Source: Absidia repens (taxonomy: Eukaryota > Mucoromycota > Mucoromycetes > Mucorales > Cunninghamellaceae). From it: a stretch of 64,000 nt of DNA. Each line of letters opens with the position of its first letter. The first letter of the stretch is position 1. This document shows, piece after piece, positions 1-12,493 of this stretch. The position numbers were made by a program, and so were the translations under genes. The notes beneath the pieces are model-generated. The model saw only the letters and a list, made by a program, of their open reading frames with translations, made no database searches and was not told where the DNA came from. The stretch spans positions 1,116,001-1,180,000 of the forward strand of contig MCGE01000009.1 of the NCBI GenBank assembly GCA_002105175.1, in the 5' to 3' direction.

Positions 1-634
1 TTGGTTTTCGGAAGGCATTGACTATGGCAACAATACTATGTATTTAGCGTGCTAACTGTACACTGGCACGATGAAATATTGGGAGAGGGAATCATATTAT
101 AAATGTGAGGGGATGTGATGCAGAATATGACCAAAGATCACAAGGTGTGATCATATTATTGACAGAAAATTAGGCGTGCGTTGTTTCTGGCAGAGTTTTT
201 TGTCGTATGTCATGCTAAAAAAAAATGCCACCTATTTGCGATGTGGATTGACGTTATAATAAGCTATGTGATATATTCAAAATAACTCAAATTTCAGCCC
301 AAGATTTGGTTTTGTTTTATTGGGGGAGGAGGCAAGATATTCGGCACTACTACTTCGCTCTTTTAAAATTAGATCTACTGGATGTAAAGTGGGGAGCAAC
401 TGAAATGTGGATTTTGGTGGGATAGAAATATACGTCTCTGCTAATTTGCACTTTTATAAATAACCCATTGTTCCTCGTGGTTGTCGTTTGGGCTTGTACG
501 TATGTGGGAGCGGGGGGGGCGTTTACAAATCGCGCAAAAGCAACTTCGTTTACAGCACAAAGAATTAGTGGATGACGGATAATAAAATTGTATTTTATGG
601 AGGGATAATTAATGGTTAACAATAAACTATGGTC
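1..634. other. AT-rich intergenic DNA, no gene seen
   Basis: No reading frame here looks like protein: the only long one, minus strand 350-622, has low-complexity composition and no recognisable motif. The stretch leads into the first copy of the dispersed repeat. A phrase at about 45-76 (TAGCGTGCTA followed by GGCACGATGA) is loosely echoed at 36438-36470, but the match is too weak to define a repeat. Confidence 0.6.
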
Positions 635-1487
635 TTGGGGTCATTGTACTAAAGGATCTATTGGAGGTAGCATGAGGGACTCTAATGGGTGATCTGAAAA
701 ATGGTCAGCACTAATCTAAAAGGTGCGATGGTAAAAAGATATTTATTGTGCAGTACAAAACGGAAGAAACCAATGAAACATTATTGATTGAAGGACGTAA
801 AAGAGATATATTTTATTCAGATGCAGATACAAACTATGGACAAACTAACACTAAACCAAGCTAATGACGACTCCAAAAAGCCAAACTAATGGTGACTTCA
901 GATCCTAGATCCAAAATGAAAGGGTTTCCCCATGCATCTTGTAATCCCTGAGCTGAAAATCCTTCCAAAAAAGTTGAATGGTTAAAAAGAAAAAAGAAAA
1001 TGGGAAGAAAGAGAGTGCGAAATAAAAAAAAAAATTGGGAGTAAATAAATATTCACGTGGACGGTATTTAAATTGTTTTTTTTTTTGGAGTTTACAAAAA
1101 TGGAACCCCCTTTTTTTTACATCATTCAACACCTTAAAATATCATCAATATGTTGGTTCTCTTCTCATTACCATTTAACCCTGACTTCATGGTTGTTCTA
1201 TTTTTTTGATGCCTTTGAAGACAGGGCGGAACGAATTTGGTATATGCTAGTTAACCTCCGTTTTGTATCATAGAATAGCTTGTCACTCTCGATAGGATAT
1301 CTTACTGTATCCGCTTTGGTTGGACTGGCTTATCTAACATTATGTTCATCATGCAAAAGATACACTGACACTCCTCCGCACCAAAACATCTCACACATAG
1401 TTGTATCAGATATAGTATTATCATCTGGCCAGTTGTATCAGTTATCATAGCTTGTACATATTTACACACATCTGAATAAAATATGCC

Positions 1488-1519
<32 letters not shown>

Positions 1520-1535
1520 GCTCTTTCATCGTCTC
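635..1535. repeat. Dispersed repeat, copy A
   Basis: First of five diverged copies in this window (others near 27.2, 38.2, 48.2 and 56.0 kb). Shared blocks in order are a GGATCTATTGGAGG box (655-668), the left arm ending ATATTTTATTCAG (about 803-820), a block around GGGTTTCCCCATGCATC (about 920-937), and a box beginning ATTCACGTGGACGG (about 1050). The right end (1471-1490, CTGAATAAAATATG) is the inverted complement of the left arm, about 690 bp apart. An AATAAA therefore points outward at each end. Between box and right arm there is T-rich DNA and a conserved GAATAGCTTG motif near 1273. No transposase is visible. A non-autonomous, MITE-like element or a dispersed gene relic is possible. Confidence 0.75.
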
Positions 1536-2110
1536 TCATACATTTTAATTGCCTTATTGAACTGTTATGCCCGCTCTGCAAAGCACATGTGCATGTAGAT
1601 TAGATATGTTGATCAACCGTCGTCCTCAGCGCCTGTCTACAGTGCTGGATTTCTAATTATAGGGATGAGAGGGATTCTTGAATGGTTTTATAAAATGGTC
1701 GCAATGAACGCATGAAAAAGGGCAGCGATCGACGTATAAAAGAATAAGAAGCGATAAACGCATAAAAGTAGCATGATTGAAGCGTACTCGAGGGTATTGG
1801 GTCGTATGACATTTCTTTGGAAGGGTGTACATATACTGTAAACGTCTTAAAGTTGTAATTACTCTACCTTTCAGTCGAAGTCGTCCTGATTCAAATACCC
1901 AAGCATTATTTTTATGATTAAAAATAATACTCGAACCGCACAATTTTGTTCTTTTTTTACGTGGTTAAAAGACTTATTATCAAACACAGTACTCTCCAGA
2001 AAAAAACGTTCCTTAACATTTTCCCTGAAACCCCGATTTTTTGATGTTCTTCTGTGAACTGCTCCATACTTACGCATTTTACATGTATTAGCAACCAGAA
2101 CATATCAAGA

Positions 2111-2142
<32 letters not shown>

Positions 2143-2441
2143 GAACATGACGATACCAGCACAACAATCATAAATTTCATTATTATTTTGTAAAACGTTT
2201 TTATTGATAGATGATAAATATTGTGTAGATAAATATGTACGTATTTGAAAATAAAATGATAAATAAACAGAAACATGGTATTGATATGATATAGCAAGGT
2301 AGATCAAAAACAAAGGAAAATCTAAAAATCAAGTGGGGTCGGTGGGATGGTATATAGTAATAAATATAGGTTCGCCACGTATATATATATATATTTTAAA
2401 ATGGCAGCCATGATGATCTCCTGTCACGTTTGTCAGCACTA

Positions 2442-2486
<45 letters not shown>

Positions 2487-2526
2487 TGTTAGTAACCAAG
2501 TCAAGTCATCATTCATCTTTAAGCCA
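1536..2526. other. Intergenic region with two long A tracts
   Basis: Lies downstream of the kinesin stop codon. It holds uninterrupted A runs at 2112-2141 (30 nt) and 2443-2484 (42 nt). Minus-strand frames at 1653-1943 and 1871-2077 are open but have no homology that can be recognised, and the polyA run breaks up longer frames. No gene can be supported. Confidence 0.5.
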
Positions 2527-5500
2527 TTACTTGTCTTGAATTGTTACTCCACCACGAAGTGGTTTAGCTATACGATTGAGTCCAGTAGCAGGAAGTGCAG
2601 CCTTCTTGTTCTTCCTTGACAATTCCAGGCGGTCTCGCATCGCTTGCATTTGAGTCTCGAACCTAAGAATACGAAAAAAAAAAAAAAAATTGCATAATCA
2701 GATAAGCGCACTGCAATGGTTTCAAATATTAGTTAGTAACTTACCTTTCCATTTCTATCTTTAGTTTATATTGAGTATCATTGAGTAGATTTTCCAGACT
2801 GTGAATTTGTTCGTTCTTTGCTGTCAGCTTTCGTTCCGCCAAGGATGTTTCCATTTTCAAGGAAGAGTTTTGCTCCACCAGCTAGAAAAAAAAAAAAAAA
2901 ATTTTTTTTGGTCAATTTGAGGTAGCGTGTAGACGGCACAGATCACTTACTTGTTTTTGGACATTCGTTAGTTGTTCCAAATTGCGTTCCAAAAAAATCA
3001 TCTTCTTTTGCTGGACTTTATTGCTATTTGCACGAAGGGCATTTGCATACTGTTCCCTCGTTTCATCCAAGGAGATTTCCAAGTCCACCACTCGCTCACT
3101 CCGGCTCTGTAGATCCCGCATCAATGCTTTTTTCATCGCTTCAAATTCACTCAATTGCTGTGCCATAGATTTTCGCATTGCATTCACTTCGTTTTCTGAT
3201 GCTGTTGCTTTTGAGTTTTCTGTTGAAGGAGGTTGTGCTGTTTGTACGTCCTTGAGATGAGGGGAAATAAAAATCTATTACACAATAAAGATGAATATTG
3301 TTACTGTATGAGTTGATCTTTTTTTTTTTAATTTTGGATTTTTTTGTACCTGAAGTTTGCCATTGATCATTTTCAATTCCGCAATAGAAGCAGCCAATTT
3401 ACTTTCTTGTTGATTCTTTCCCTGTATCATTTCACTCAATTCATCCAATTCCCGAGCCTGTGATTCCAAAGGTTCAGCATATTTTTGTTCCAGCTGGAGT
3501 TTGTATTTTGACATTGCTTCTTGTTGGTATTCTTCATCGCTGGTGCCTTTTTCAGATAATGTTTCGTATTTCAATTTCAGCATATTATAACTTGCCTCCA
3601 GCCCAACTTGCTTTTCAATCATTGATTCTTTGTCGATTCCCAGCTGTCGGATCATAGATTCATAATAATTCACCAACGCCTTTGATTCCATTAAATTTCT
3701 GTTGAGTAGAGCCACCTCATCCACCGATACTTCATCTTGACTTGATAACCTCTGGAGCGTTTCTGTGATGACATTTCCCTTTGCACTGACAATAGACTAT
3801 AGAAAAATAAAAAAACAAAAAGATAAGTTGCGCCGATCAAATGCTGTATCCATGTATTTCATGTACAATTACCAAGTCATCGATGTAATTTGATGACGAT
3901 GTCAAATCATTTTTGTCAGTATGTTTGTTGAGGGAGGATGCGTTTTCTTGATGTTTTGTCAATGCTTGTCGAAGGTGATCCAATTCGCCAGTCAATGCCT
4001 TGTTCTTTTCCTTGAGTGAATCAACAGTAATCAAGCCTTCTTTGTTTTCGTACGTAACCTTTTCCAATTGAATCTTTGCTTCACCGAGCTCCGACGTCAT
4101 TTGCTGATTGTTGCTGATGATATTTTTTTCGTGTTCCTTGCGTTGGTTTAAATCTGCTTGTAGATCTTCCACTTGCTTTTCACGGTTGGCCAGTTCAGAT
4201 TCCTAAATAAAGAAAATCAAGAATAATAAAATCAGTACAATGAAGTACAATGACAACTCAAATAGAAACATATTTTTTAGAAAATCAAGTATCTGCCTAC
4301 CTTTTCAGAAATAAGTTCCAATAGTTCATTTTCACGTTGCAAAAACTGATCCCGTTCATCTTTTTCCAAAGCAATAGGAGGAGTATATGGGCGAGAAGAG
4401 GAAGCACCCTCATCCAAGGAGGCAGATTTGAAGGCCGCAGGAGGGATTTGGCGACCATTAGTATTTGCATCGGCACCACCATTGGTCATCGCAGGTGTAG
4501 AAGTATCCCCAAGAGAGGCCCATTGAGATTCTGATACTGAACCACCAGATCGCCAAATACCAATTTCACCTTCCAACGCTGTGATGTAGGTTCGATAGCT
4601 GGTCGTTTCCACCTTGACTTTCTTCAATAGAGCCTTGAGTTCAGCAGGAGACAAGTCAGCATTGACCTTGGCTTTGTTTTTAATTGTTTTGGCCCTCACA
4701 CCGAATCGTAATGTGGAGATGGTTTCGGCTTCATTGTAAGAGGATGGTGAGCAATTGATGATTAAGGTTGTCCGTGAATTTCCACCCAGGGATTCTTGAA
4801 GGATTCGTGTCAGTTTAGAATCGCGGTAAGGCACATGACTCGACTATAAATGGCAAGAGCATGTCAGAGTCATGGGTTATGAAAGAGTGATACTGAATTA
4901 TTTGTTATTTATTACCTTTCCATCTGTCAAAGAATTGATTACCATACCAAGGGCCGTCAAAGACTTGTTGATTTTTTTGGCTTCTTCTAAAGTCTGACCC
5001 GAAGCACCAGTTTTTCCAACCTGAAAATGAAACCCAAGTTAGATATATAACTGTCTTTGTTAACGAATATACCATATATATTACCTTTTCTGACCCTGCC
5101 AAATCAACTAAATAAAGTTTGCCACTTTTAGCCGCACCAGTATCGATGTTTTTTTGAGTGATTGTGATTAGTACCAGAGAATGACTTCTAGAGCTTTCGG
5201 CATTCATATCTATGCAATCAAGGAAATAAAAAAGCATGTTACAAACGAGATTTGTGGGTGACAAAAGATGATAGATAGTTGAAGTTACTTACTCGTAGAA
5301 GCGACCACGCGATTGCTGCCCCCTTGTCGCATGACTTCATATACTTCTTCAGTAGATGAGACGTATACTTCCAGAGCGCCTTTGACGTATACACCTTTCA
5401 CCTTGTCTTCGTGTATAGCAAGATTGTCCATGGAAGCTATGATATTCAGAGGAGGAGAAATGTGAGTAAATCGATCATATCAAAACTATTGATGGTGCTC

Positions 5501-6202
5501 ACTCTACTTACGGTTGAGAAGATCACGCACTTTTTCCATATATATTTCCATGTAAGATACCTTGACAGTGAATTCCATATTGTCTGGTGAAAGCATGATG
5601 CTTTTGAAGATTTGTTCAACGATACGAGGAATGATCCCTTTGTTGTCATTATCATCAATATCAGAGCCCTGGTTATGATAAGGAAAAGGAGAGTAAGCAA
5701 ATTGGTAGGTATGATAACCTTTAATTCATGCCTGATCTTACCATCATTGTAAAAGTTTTCCCAGAACCAGTTTGACCATAAGCAAAGACAGTTCCATTGT
5801 ACCCTGCCACAACATCTATGTATAGTTTTAAGAAAACCAATGATTTACCATCAGTAAATGTAAGAAGATTTGTATATAATGACTATTTGTACCATCAACA
5901 ATCGATTTCACCGAGTAATCGAACACTTCTTCTTGCCTTGTATTTGATCCAAACACCTTGTCAAATGCATAGTTCGACCGAGTTTCCCCCTATGTATGTA
6001 AAATATAATTAAATACATAAAACAAATTCATCCTAGTAAATAAACTAAATACTATTTGATATTCATTCATCAGGTCACTTACATTTAGATCCACAGAGGT
6101 TCCTTCATCATTGAGTTCTATGATAGGGACACCACCTTCCTTGATTTCCAGTTTGTTTTGAGGCCGAAAACGACATACCACTTTGATGTTGTTCCCCGAC
6201 AT
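2527..6202 (-). CDS. KHC: Conventional kinesin (kinesin-1) heavy chain
   Basis: Plus-end-directed microtubule motor that carries cytoplasmic cargo. Thirteen exons join in phase to 904 aa: 6202-6083, 5989-5893, 5815-5742, 5668-5512, 5436-5293, 5209-5085, 5020-4916, 4843-4301, 4202-3873, 3796-3350, 3250-2951, 2881-2745, 2662-2527. The N-terminal motor has the P-loop GQTGSGKT (about residues 86-93), switch I NAESSRSH (about 200-207), switch II DLAGSEK (about 233-239) and the neck-proximal [20 protein letters not shown] long heptad-rich coiled coil follows. The tail ends [11 protein letters not shown], which contains the IAK autoinhibitory motif at about 891-893 and marks this as kinesin-1 rather than another class. 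Length fits fungal kinesin-1 (about 930 aa). It lies head-to-tail with the dynactin gene, 501 bp apart. Confidence 0.96.
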
Positions 6203-6703
6203 AAGAAGACTGGGATACGCGAGTCCAACAACACAAATGCATATATATGTATAAATATTTTAAGCAATAAAAAAAAATCGTGGGATGATGAGTTTTAGCA
6301 TAATTTTTGAAAAGCGTGTAGAAAGGAGGGTAACTTACGAAAAAGGTCAAGATGAGTCAGTAATACAATTTACAGCTAGTTTAAAAAAAAATAGCAATGT
6401 GGAGTAAAATAGTAGTTGTGTTTGTTTAACAATTGAAATGAAGAGGAAGGAAGGTAAAAAGAATGACGAGGGGTTAGAATAGAAAAAAAAAAATAAGGTT
6501 TGACAAAAGGACGGAAAGGCTCCGCGCTGAAAGCGAAACTAAAAACGGCGCTAGCTATGATCGAGGCAAGGTACGATTTATTTTTATTAAAAAAAAAATA
6601 GATAAATGGCAAATAATAACAAAAAGAGAATATATGGATATAGATATGAAGGTATAAGATAATAATACTGAATTGGCGGGAGGGGGTCATTCTAAACTAT
6701 CAA
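6203..6703 (-). promoter_or_regulatory. Kinesin 5' region / dynactin 3' region
   Basis: This 501-bp gap must hold the dynactin terminator and the kinesin promoter and leader. It is AT-rich with several A runs. No recognisable operator is present, and no clear TATA position can be assigned. Confidence 0.45.
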
Positions 6704-9700
6704 TCAATGAATGAAAAGACTGTGAATACGTTCGAATTCTTGGGTACTGCTGAGTTGAATGCAATGCCCGGAAGGTGTTTTGGTGCAACCAGGGGGCATG
6801 ATTTGAGGTATCTTGATTCTTGCCAATGTGCGAATAGAGGAAGTAGACAAGGTCTATGGGTAAAAATTGAAAAGATTAATAAAATTCTAATAAAATATAT
6901 ATAGTAATCGTCATCACCTTTGCAGCAGTTGTAATTGATGAGGATGGTGACGATCCATCCTGTTCATGCACAATTGCTTGAATGTTTTGCTGTAATTGTT
7001 GTGTGCGTTTTCTAAGAGTATAGAGAACACTTTGCTGCGCTTGGAATTGATAGGTTGGTGATTTCTTGACACTTTGCCATTGCTTGATCGAAGAGTCTTG
7101 TGAGAGTTCTACCAATTTTGGACATGCACTTGCCATCCGGACATCTTTCAATAAATTGCGTGTTTGAGTTGCCATGCTTTGTATATGTTGTGCTCGTTCC
7201 ATGTTGTCATTGTTGCTGTTTTCATGTTGAGTGATACTAGGTAATTGCTGAATACTGAGACTGTTTGCCAAATCTTGACATTTCAACTGTGCATTTTCAC
7301 TACGGAGATATCGAATGGCAGCTTTGAGCGTTTTCATCTATACCATTTATTTAAAAAACCAAGAAGTCAGTAAGTAATTATGCAACTTACTTAATTATAT
7401 ACTTACATGGCTATTCATTGCTTTGTATCCACTGGATGAATCATCGGGTACATCAGTTGCGGTAAAGTACATATCATCGCAGTTGATTTTCTTGAGTAGT
7501 GATTGTCGATTTTCTTCTTTTTTGGCTGCTTGCTTCTTGAGTTGTATGTTTTCTTGCTCCAATAGATCATATTCAGCTTGTAAGCTGTCCATTGCTTCTG
7601 CATACATTTGCTCCTGATCATGTGCTTTTTCCAATGCTCTTTCTAGTTGTGATATCTGTTCTGATTCCTTCTTTGCAAATTCCATTCGGCGTTCCAGTAA
7701 GTCCACTTTAACACTTGCTTCTTGTAAAGATTGATCCTATTCGTAAAATGTTCATTCAAAGGCTAAGTATTTAGTATTTCGTTTATAATATTTGCTGTTT
7801 CTTTTTATATATACCTTGAGTTTAACGTCCTTGATTAATCTGATAATTTCATCATTGTGTTGCTGCAGCTTTCGTTCCAAATCGTGATTTACCATGACTT
7901 CAGCTTTCATATCGGAGGCGCGTTGAATCCAAGGAGAGACACTAGTGACGACTATTGAGAAAAAAAGAGAGGAGTTTTAACATAAATACAGATAATCTGT
8001 CGTTTAAAAGCATAAATAAATTTGTAACTCACTCTTATCCTTCTTGTGGTCATTTTCAACCCTGGTTAAAGTATTGGCCAGTTCAGAAGTGAGGGATTTC
8101 AGTATTTTGAGACTTGCTTCCCATAACGTGCTTTCCGGTAAATCCAAGATTTCATCCGCCTTTTCACGCACAATATGTTGGATTTCCTTGATGCTTATAG
8201 CTTCTCTGCTTCCACATTTGGCATCCACATATACCGTGACTTGATGACACAGCTAGATATATATATATATATATAAAGGGAGTTGAGTATTAATACTATT
8301 ACAGAGGTGATATTTTTGATTCGTTTCCCTTACATCGTAACAAAAGTTGCATATTTTAGAACTGATCGAGTAGAGTGTTTTGAATCGGTGCAAATGGTCG
8401 ACCTTGAGAGTTAGAGCTTCTTCGGATAGTTCTTCCAATCGCCGGAGTAATTTTCTAAAAGAATATAACAATCAATATTATCAGTATCAATGTGGTTGTA
8501 TTACTGTCGATTGTATGCGTATAATGGAGTTTTGCTTACTTTGCAGAAATCTTGCTGCTTTTAGCTTGTACAATCAATCTGGTCAATGGTTCCAAATAGT
8601 CCACATCGAGGCAAACGCTTCCTTCCGCCACTGGAATATCTAGTTCAAAAAACAGGAGTATGAGTTTCTTTTTTTTTTCATTAGTTCAATAGGCAATATA
8701 CAGTCCTACCTTCTACCTTGTTCGCTTTCTCCACAAGTTGTTGGATATAGGTAAACTCCACCGTCATACGATCAGCATTGAAGTCCAAGGCTCTTGTCAA
8801 AGCAAAAAATTGCTCAGCATGGCTAGATTCCCCATATTGTCCCAAGTAAGCTTCTGTAAGATGTTCGAGTTGAGAGATTATTCTAATAATAATAATAACA
8901 ACCAATGGATGGACGATGAGAAAACAGTAAGAGCGCCATTTTCCATTTCTTACCGATGCAATTCATGCAGACAGCTAGTTTCGGTAACATCATTCGTTCT
9001 GAATAATTCGACAATAACGTTCAATCTATTAACAAAGGATAATAAGCGTTTAATAAGATTAAGTGTGCTGTTTTTCATATATATATTGGTTGTTACCTGC
9101 GTTCTGTTCCCAAAAGATCATGGTACACCTGGCTCATCATCACAAAAACGTCGGGTGTGCAATGCTTCATGAAATGGACAAACCGCTTAGCAAGATCACC
9201 AAGCCAACCAGCCTTTTGTCGCATCTAAATATTGAAACTCATCAGAGGTAAGTAATATTCTGAAATAGAAAACCGCAAATAAAAGAACGTTACTTACCTC
9301 ACAGACTGTTACCAAGCTTTCAGTCACATCGTCCACAATTTTTTCGCTGATGGGGTGGTTTTGATCCAAGTGCTTGATAATGAGATCCGATTTAAAGACC
9401 AGTCGTTTGAATAGCAAGAGACATGAGATAGAATCATTTTCAGTTCTGAAGAATGCATCCGGCAGGTAGGGCTGAATATATCCAAGTCGATCTGTAGCTT
9501 GAGCACCGTCCAACTTTCGAAGTTCCAAATCAATAGATTTTGCTTGAGCCTTCATCACGGTAGATTGTAACTGGAAGTTCAGTGACATCATGGCTTGGGA
9601 TTGGCTGCTAAGGTTTTGTTTTTCAGAAACTTGATTTTCTTGTTTTTGTCGCAGTTGTTCCAAGTCGCTACACGTACACACACACACATAAAAAAAAAAA

Positions 9701-12493
9701 AAAAAAAAAAAAGGGAAATTGATGAATATTTCAGCGATAGATTTCAACTTATACAAGTAAATAATTACCTTTGTAACAGTGTCACTAGTTCTCTGAATTG
9801 CTGAATGGTGGATTCGTAGTCGACAGCCGTTTCTTCAGATGATTTCAATCGTTCTAATTGTTCACGTAGTAGCATGTCACGATGATCTGTATAGATATAT
9901 ATATATAAATATACCAATTAGATTTATATAAAGTCAGTGTAGTTTTATATATATATATTTGTTTTTACCAATCTCTGCCTGCAATTGTTTTTCAGTTTCT
10001 ACATGGTTTTCCTCCAACTCGTCAGCCAATTCCTTCAATGCTTCCAAATCATCCACAGTTGCGCTTAATTCCTCCAGTTTCTCGTTCAAGTTCAGGTTCT
10101 TTTCAGTCAGCTGATCTACCAAGTCTTCGGTTCCGAGGGCATCATCTAGTTGCTGCTTCAAGTCTTCCATTTGATATTCGATAATTTCCAGTTTTTCCTT
10201 ATAACGAGCACATTGCTCTATGTAAGAAAAATCAATCAATGACTGTTTAACTTTATTTGAGCTCATACCCTTCTTCTTATCTGTGTTTACCTTTCATATC
10301 CCCAAGTCCAAGACAGTCTCTTTCCAAATCCTTGATGCGACCAGTGAGTTGAGCTTCTTTTTCAACAGTGGCATCTCGTAACCTAAAGATAAGGCAAGAA
10401 ATATATATATATATATATATATGCAGATTAGGTATAGTGAAGTGCAATCAAGAGTGTAAAAATTCTAGGGGAAGAAGTACCTGATCAGAGCTTCTTTGAG
10501 TCGTTCATTATGCCTTTCCAACTGGACTACCTCTAACGACGTTTTGTCACCATGATCACCTGACAGCTCGAGGGGTTGATTTGTAATGTTGTCTATAAAT
10601 ATGGAAAAAAAAAATGAATACCATTGTTGATAGCAATTGGCGTAAAATAATAGGGGGAGAGGGGGTACCTACCAGAGTCCTTCCTAACAATATCCAGATC
10701 GACACTGATTTCTTCAATCTTGTCAGTAAGCACAGTGACCTCAAGTTTGAGTGATTCTGCCCGTTCTTCAGCTACTTCTTTATCCAATGTCATCATTTCC
10801 AAAGATTCAAATGTATCAATGTACTTGTTTTCAAACATTTCCTTGTCAGCCAGTGCATCTTTGAGTCCCCGTTTTGTTTCACGCACATCCTTTTGTAGAT
10901 CAGCAATCTTGTCTAAACAGCATATTTGTATATACATTAATCATACATATAAAAATAAAAAAATAAAAACAAGAGATAGTCAGAAAATTGATAGTCATGG
11001 GATTATTTTTTTTTCAAAAAACGTTTTACCTTGTAATTTGTTGCGTAGTGTAAGGAATTGTTCAGCCTCTTCCTTGATTTTTTCATGTTCACGAAGCCGT
11101 TCACGATCTTCTTGACGTTTCGTTTCCAATATCTTCAGCTTCAATCGAAGTTCTTCATAATCCTTCAAAGGCACCACCTAAAATATAAAATAATAAAAAA
11201 TGTCAGATGTGAAATGTTTATAGTTATTAAAAACGAAGATATTACCTGGTCCGATTTGCTGGTGGGTTTTGTAGTAGCCAAAGCACCATATACCTGCTGC
11301 CGATTGACTAATGTTGTCCATTGTTGTTGCTCTTGTTGTTCATCTATTCCGCTATCCAATTCGTCCTGTTCTGTCAAATGATCTGAGTCGGTCATCGATG
11401 CTATTTCTGTTTGTTCATCATCAATAGAGTGGCCCATAATGCTTTTTTCCAAATCGTCATCTTCGACGATGTCATCGTCTTCATCGTCTTCATCGTCTTC
11501 ATCGTCTTCATCGTCTTCATCGTCTTCATCGTCTTCATCGTCGTCATCGTCGTCATCGTCGTCTTCATTGTCGTCATCGTCGTCTTCTTCATCGTCGTCT
11601 TCTTCATCGTCATCTTCTCCAGCACTATATTCCATATCACTGCTTTGTGGGGATGATGATAATATCGATTGTTGTTGATAACTCTGCTGTTCAAGTTGCA
11701 TTTGCTGAAGATGTTTCATTTTGAGAGCTTGAAGTTGTTTGTCCTTTGCTAATGCTATAGGAGAAGAAGCATCCGTAGAGTATGAGCTGTCTTGTGATAC
11801 AGATGATGATTGTGTCGATGAATGAGTTTCAGTAAGAGGGGTTTTTGGTGTAATCGGTCGTTGCTGCTGTTGTTGCTGTCGCACAGAGATGCTTTTTCGC
11901 CTATTTTGTGCTGACGCGGTAATAGTAATACTTGCACGAGGGGTGTCACTATTCAATAAGGAGGTTGGACGTCTCTTCATGGCAGGGGAGGGTGTGGATG
12001 ACTTTCTTGAAGGTTGCGTAAACGCCCGACGTGAAGAAGTTGTAGTAGTAGCACGCTGCTGTTGTTGTGAGTACGACGTCATGTAAGATTGATGTTGCTG
12101 CTGTTCCAAAGAAGGAGAAAGCCTACCAGTATACGATAGGTCGCTGTTACTGTCATTGTTGTAAATACTTTTGCTTCGACCATTGTAGTTGGATGACGGG
12201 GCTAGAAGTTTGACTTGCGTAGGACGAACAAATACACCATGTTGAGGTTTGCAGTCAAAGTATCGTTTGCCTTGGACAAGTCCAGTATTCTTGCCTTTGG
12301 GATCATCTAATTCAACGCCGATCCAACGACCTTTCTGGAAGTGTGTTGTGCCCAAATAACGTACAATACCAGAGTTTTCACCATGAACTAAGACTCGAGC
12401 CCCAATATTGTAATCGTATTCGCTAGTAGCATTGGGTGAGACTGTTGGGTTGGCATAAACTGACTGCCTTCGATGTCTATCTACACCAGACAT
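6704..12493 (-). CDS. DCTN1: Dynactin subunit 1 (p150Glued)
   Basis: Largest subunit of dynactin, which links dynein to cargo and microtubules. Eighteen exons join in phase to about 1475 aa (first 12493-11246, last 6853-6704). Residues 31-96 form a CAP-Gly domain (VLVHGENSGIVRYLGTTHF, then GRWIGVELDDPKGKN, then HGVFVRPTQVKLL). Next come a Ser/Gln-rich basic linker, a very acidic Asp/Glu tract (11457-11625) and long coiled coils. A conserved dynactin core contains LELRKLDGAQ, YIQPYLPDAF and LLLFKRLVFKSDLI. The C-terminal coil and a short tail end at the stop in 6706-6704. It is longer than human p150 (about 1280 aa), mainly through the linker. The CAP-Gly signature reads GKNTG instead of the usual GKNDG. 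The exon-9 acceptor at 9225 was chosen because upstream AGs put a stop in frame. Confidence 0.95.
11457..11625 (-). repeat. In-frame acidic minisatellite in dynactin exon 1
   Basis: Short units such as TCATCGTCT recur across about 170 bp. On the coding strand they give alternating Asp and Glu (EDDEDDEDD type). The array keeps frame, so length changes in steps of three or nine bases would be tolerated. Confidence 0.9.

Noticed and set aside
905..1132. Minus-strand frame ending MHGETLSFWI in repeat copy A, and its counterpart in copy B, as a gene
   Set aside because: The same DNA in copies C and D keeps a different frame open and the others are broken, so no single protein is preserved; treated as part of the repeat.
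11411..11694. Long frames on both strands in the dynactin acidic region (Val/Ile-, Ser- and Met/Thr-rich)
   Set aside because: They are shadows of the GAC/GAA/GAT triplet array read in other frames or on the opposite strand; the CAP-Gly dynactin frame is the real one.
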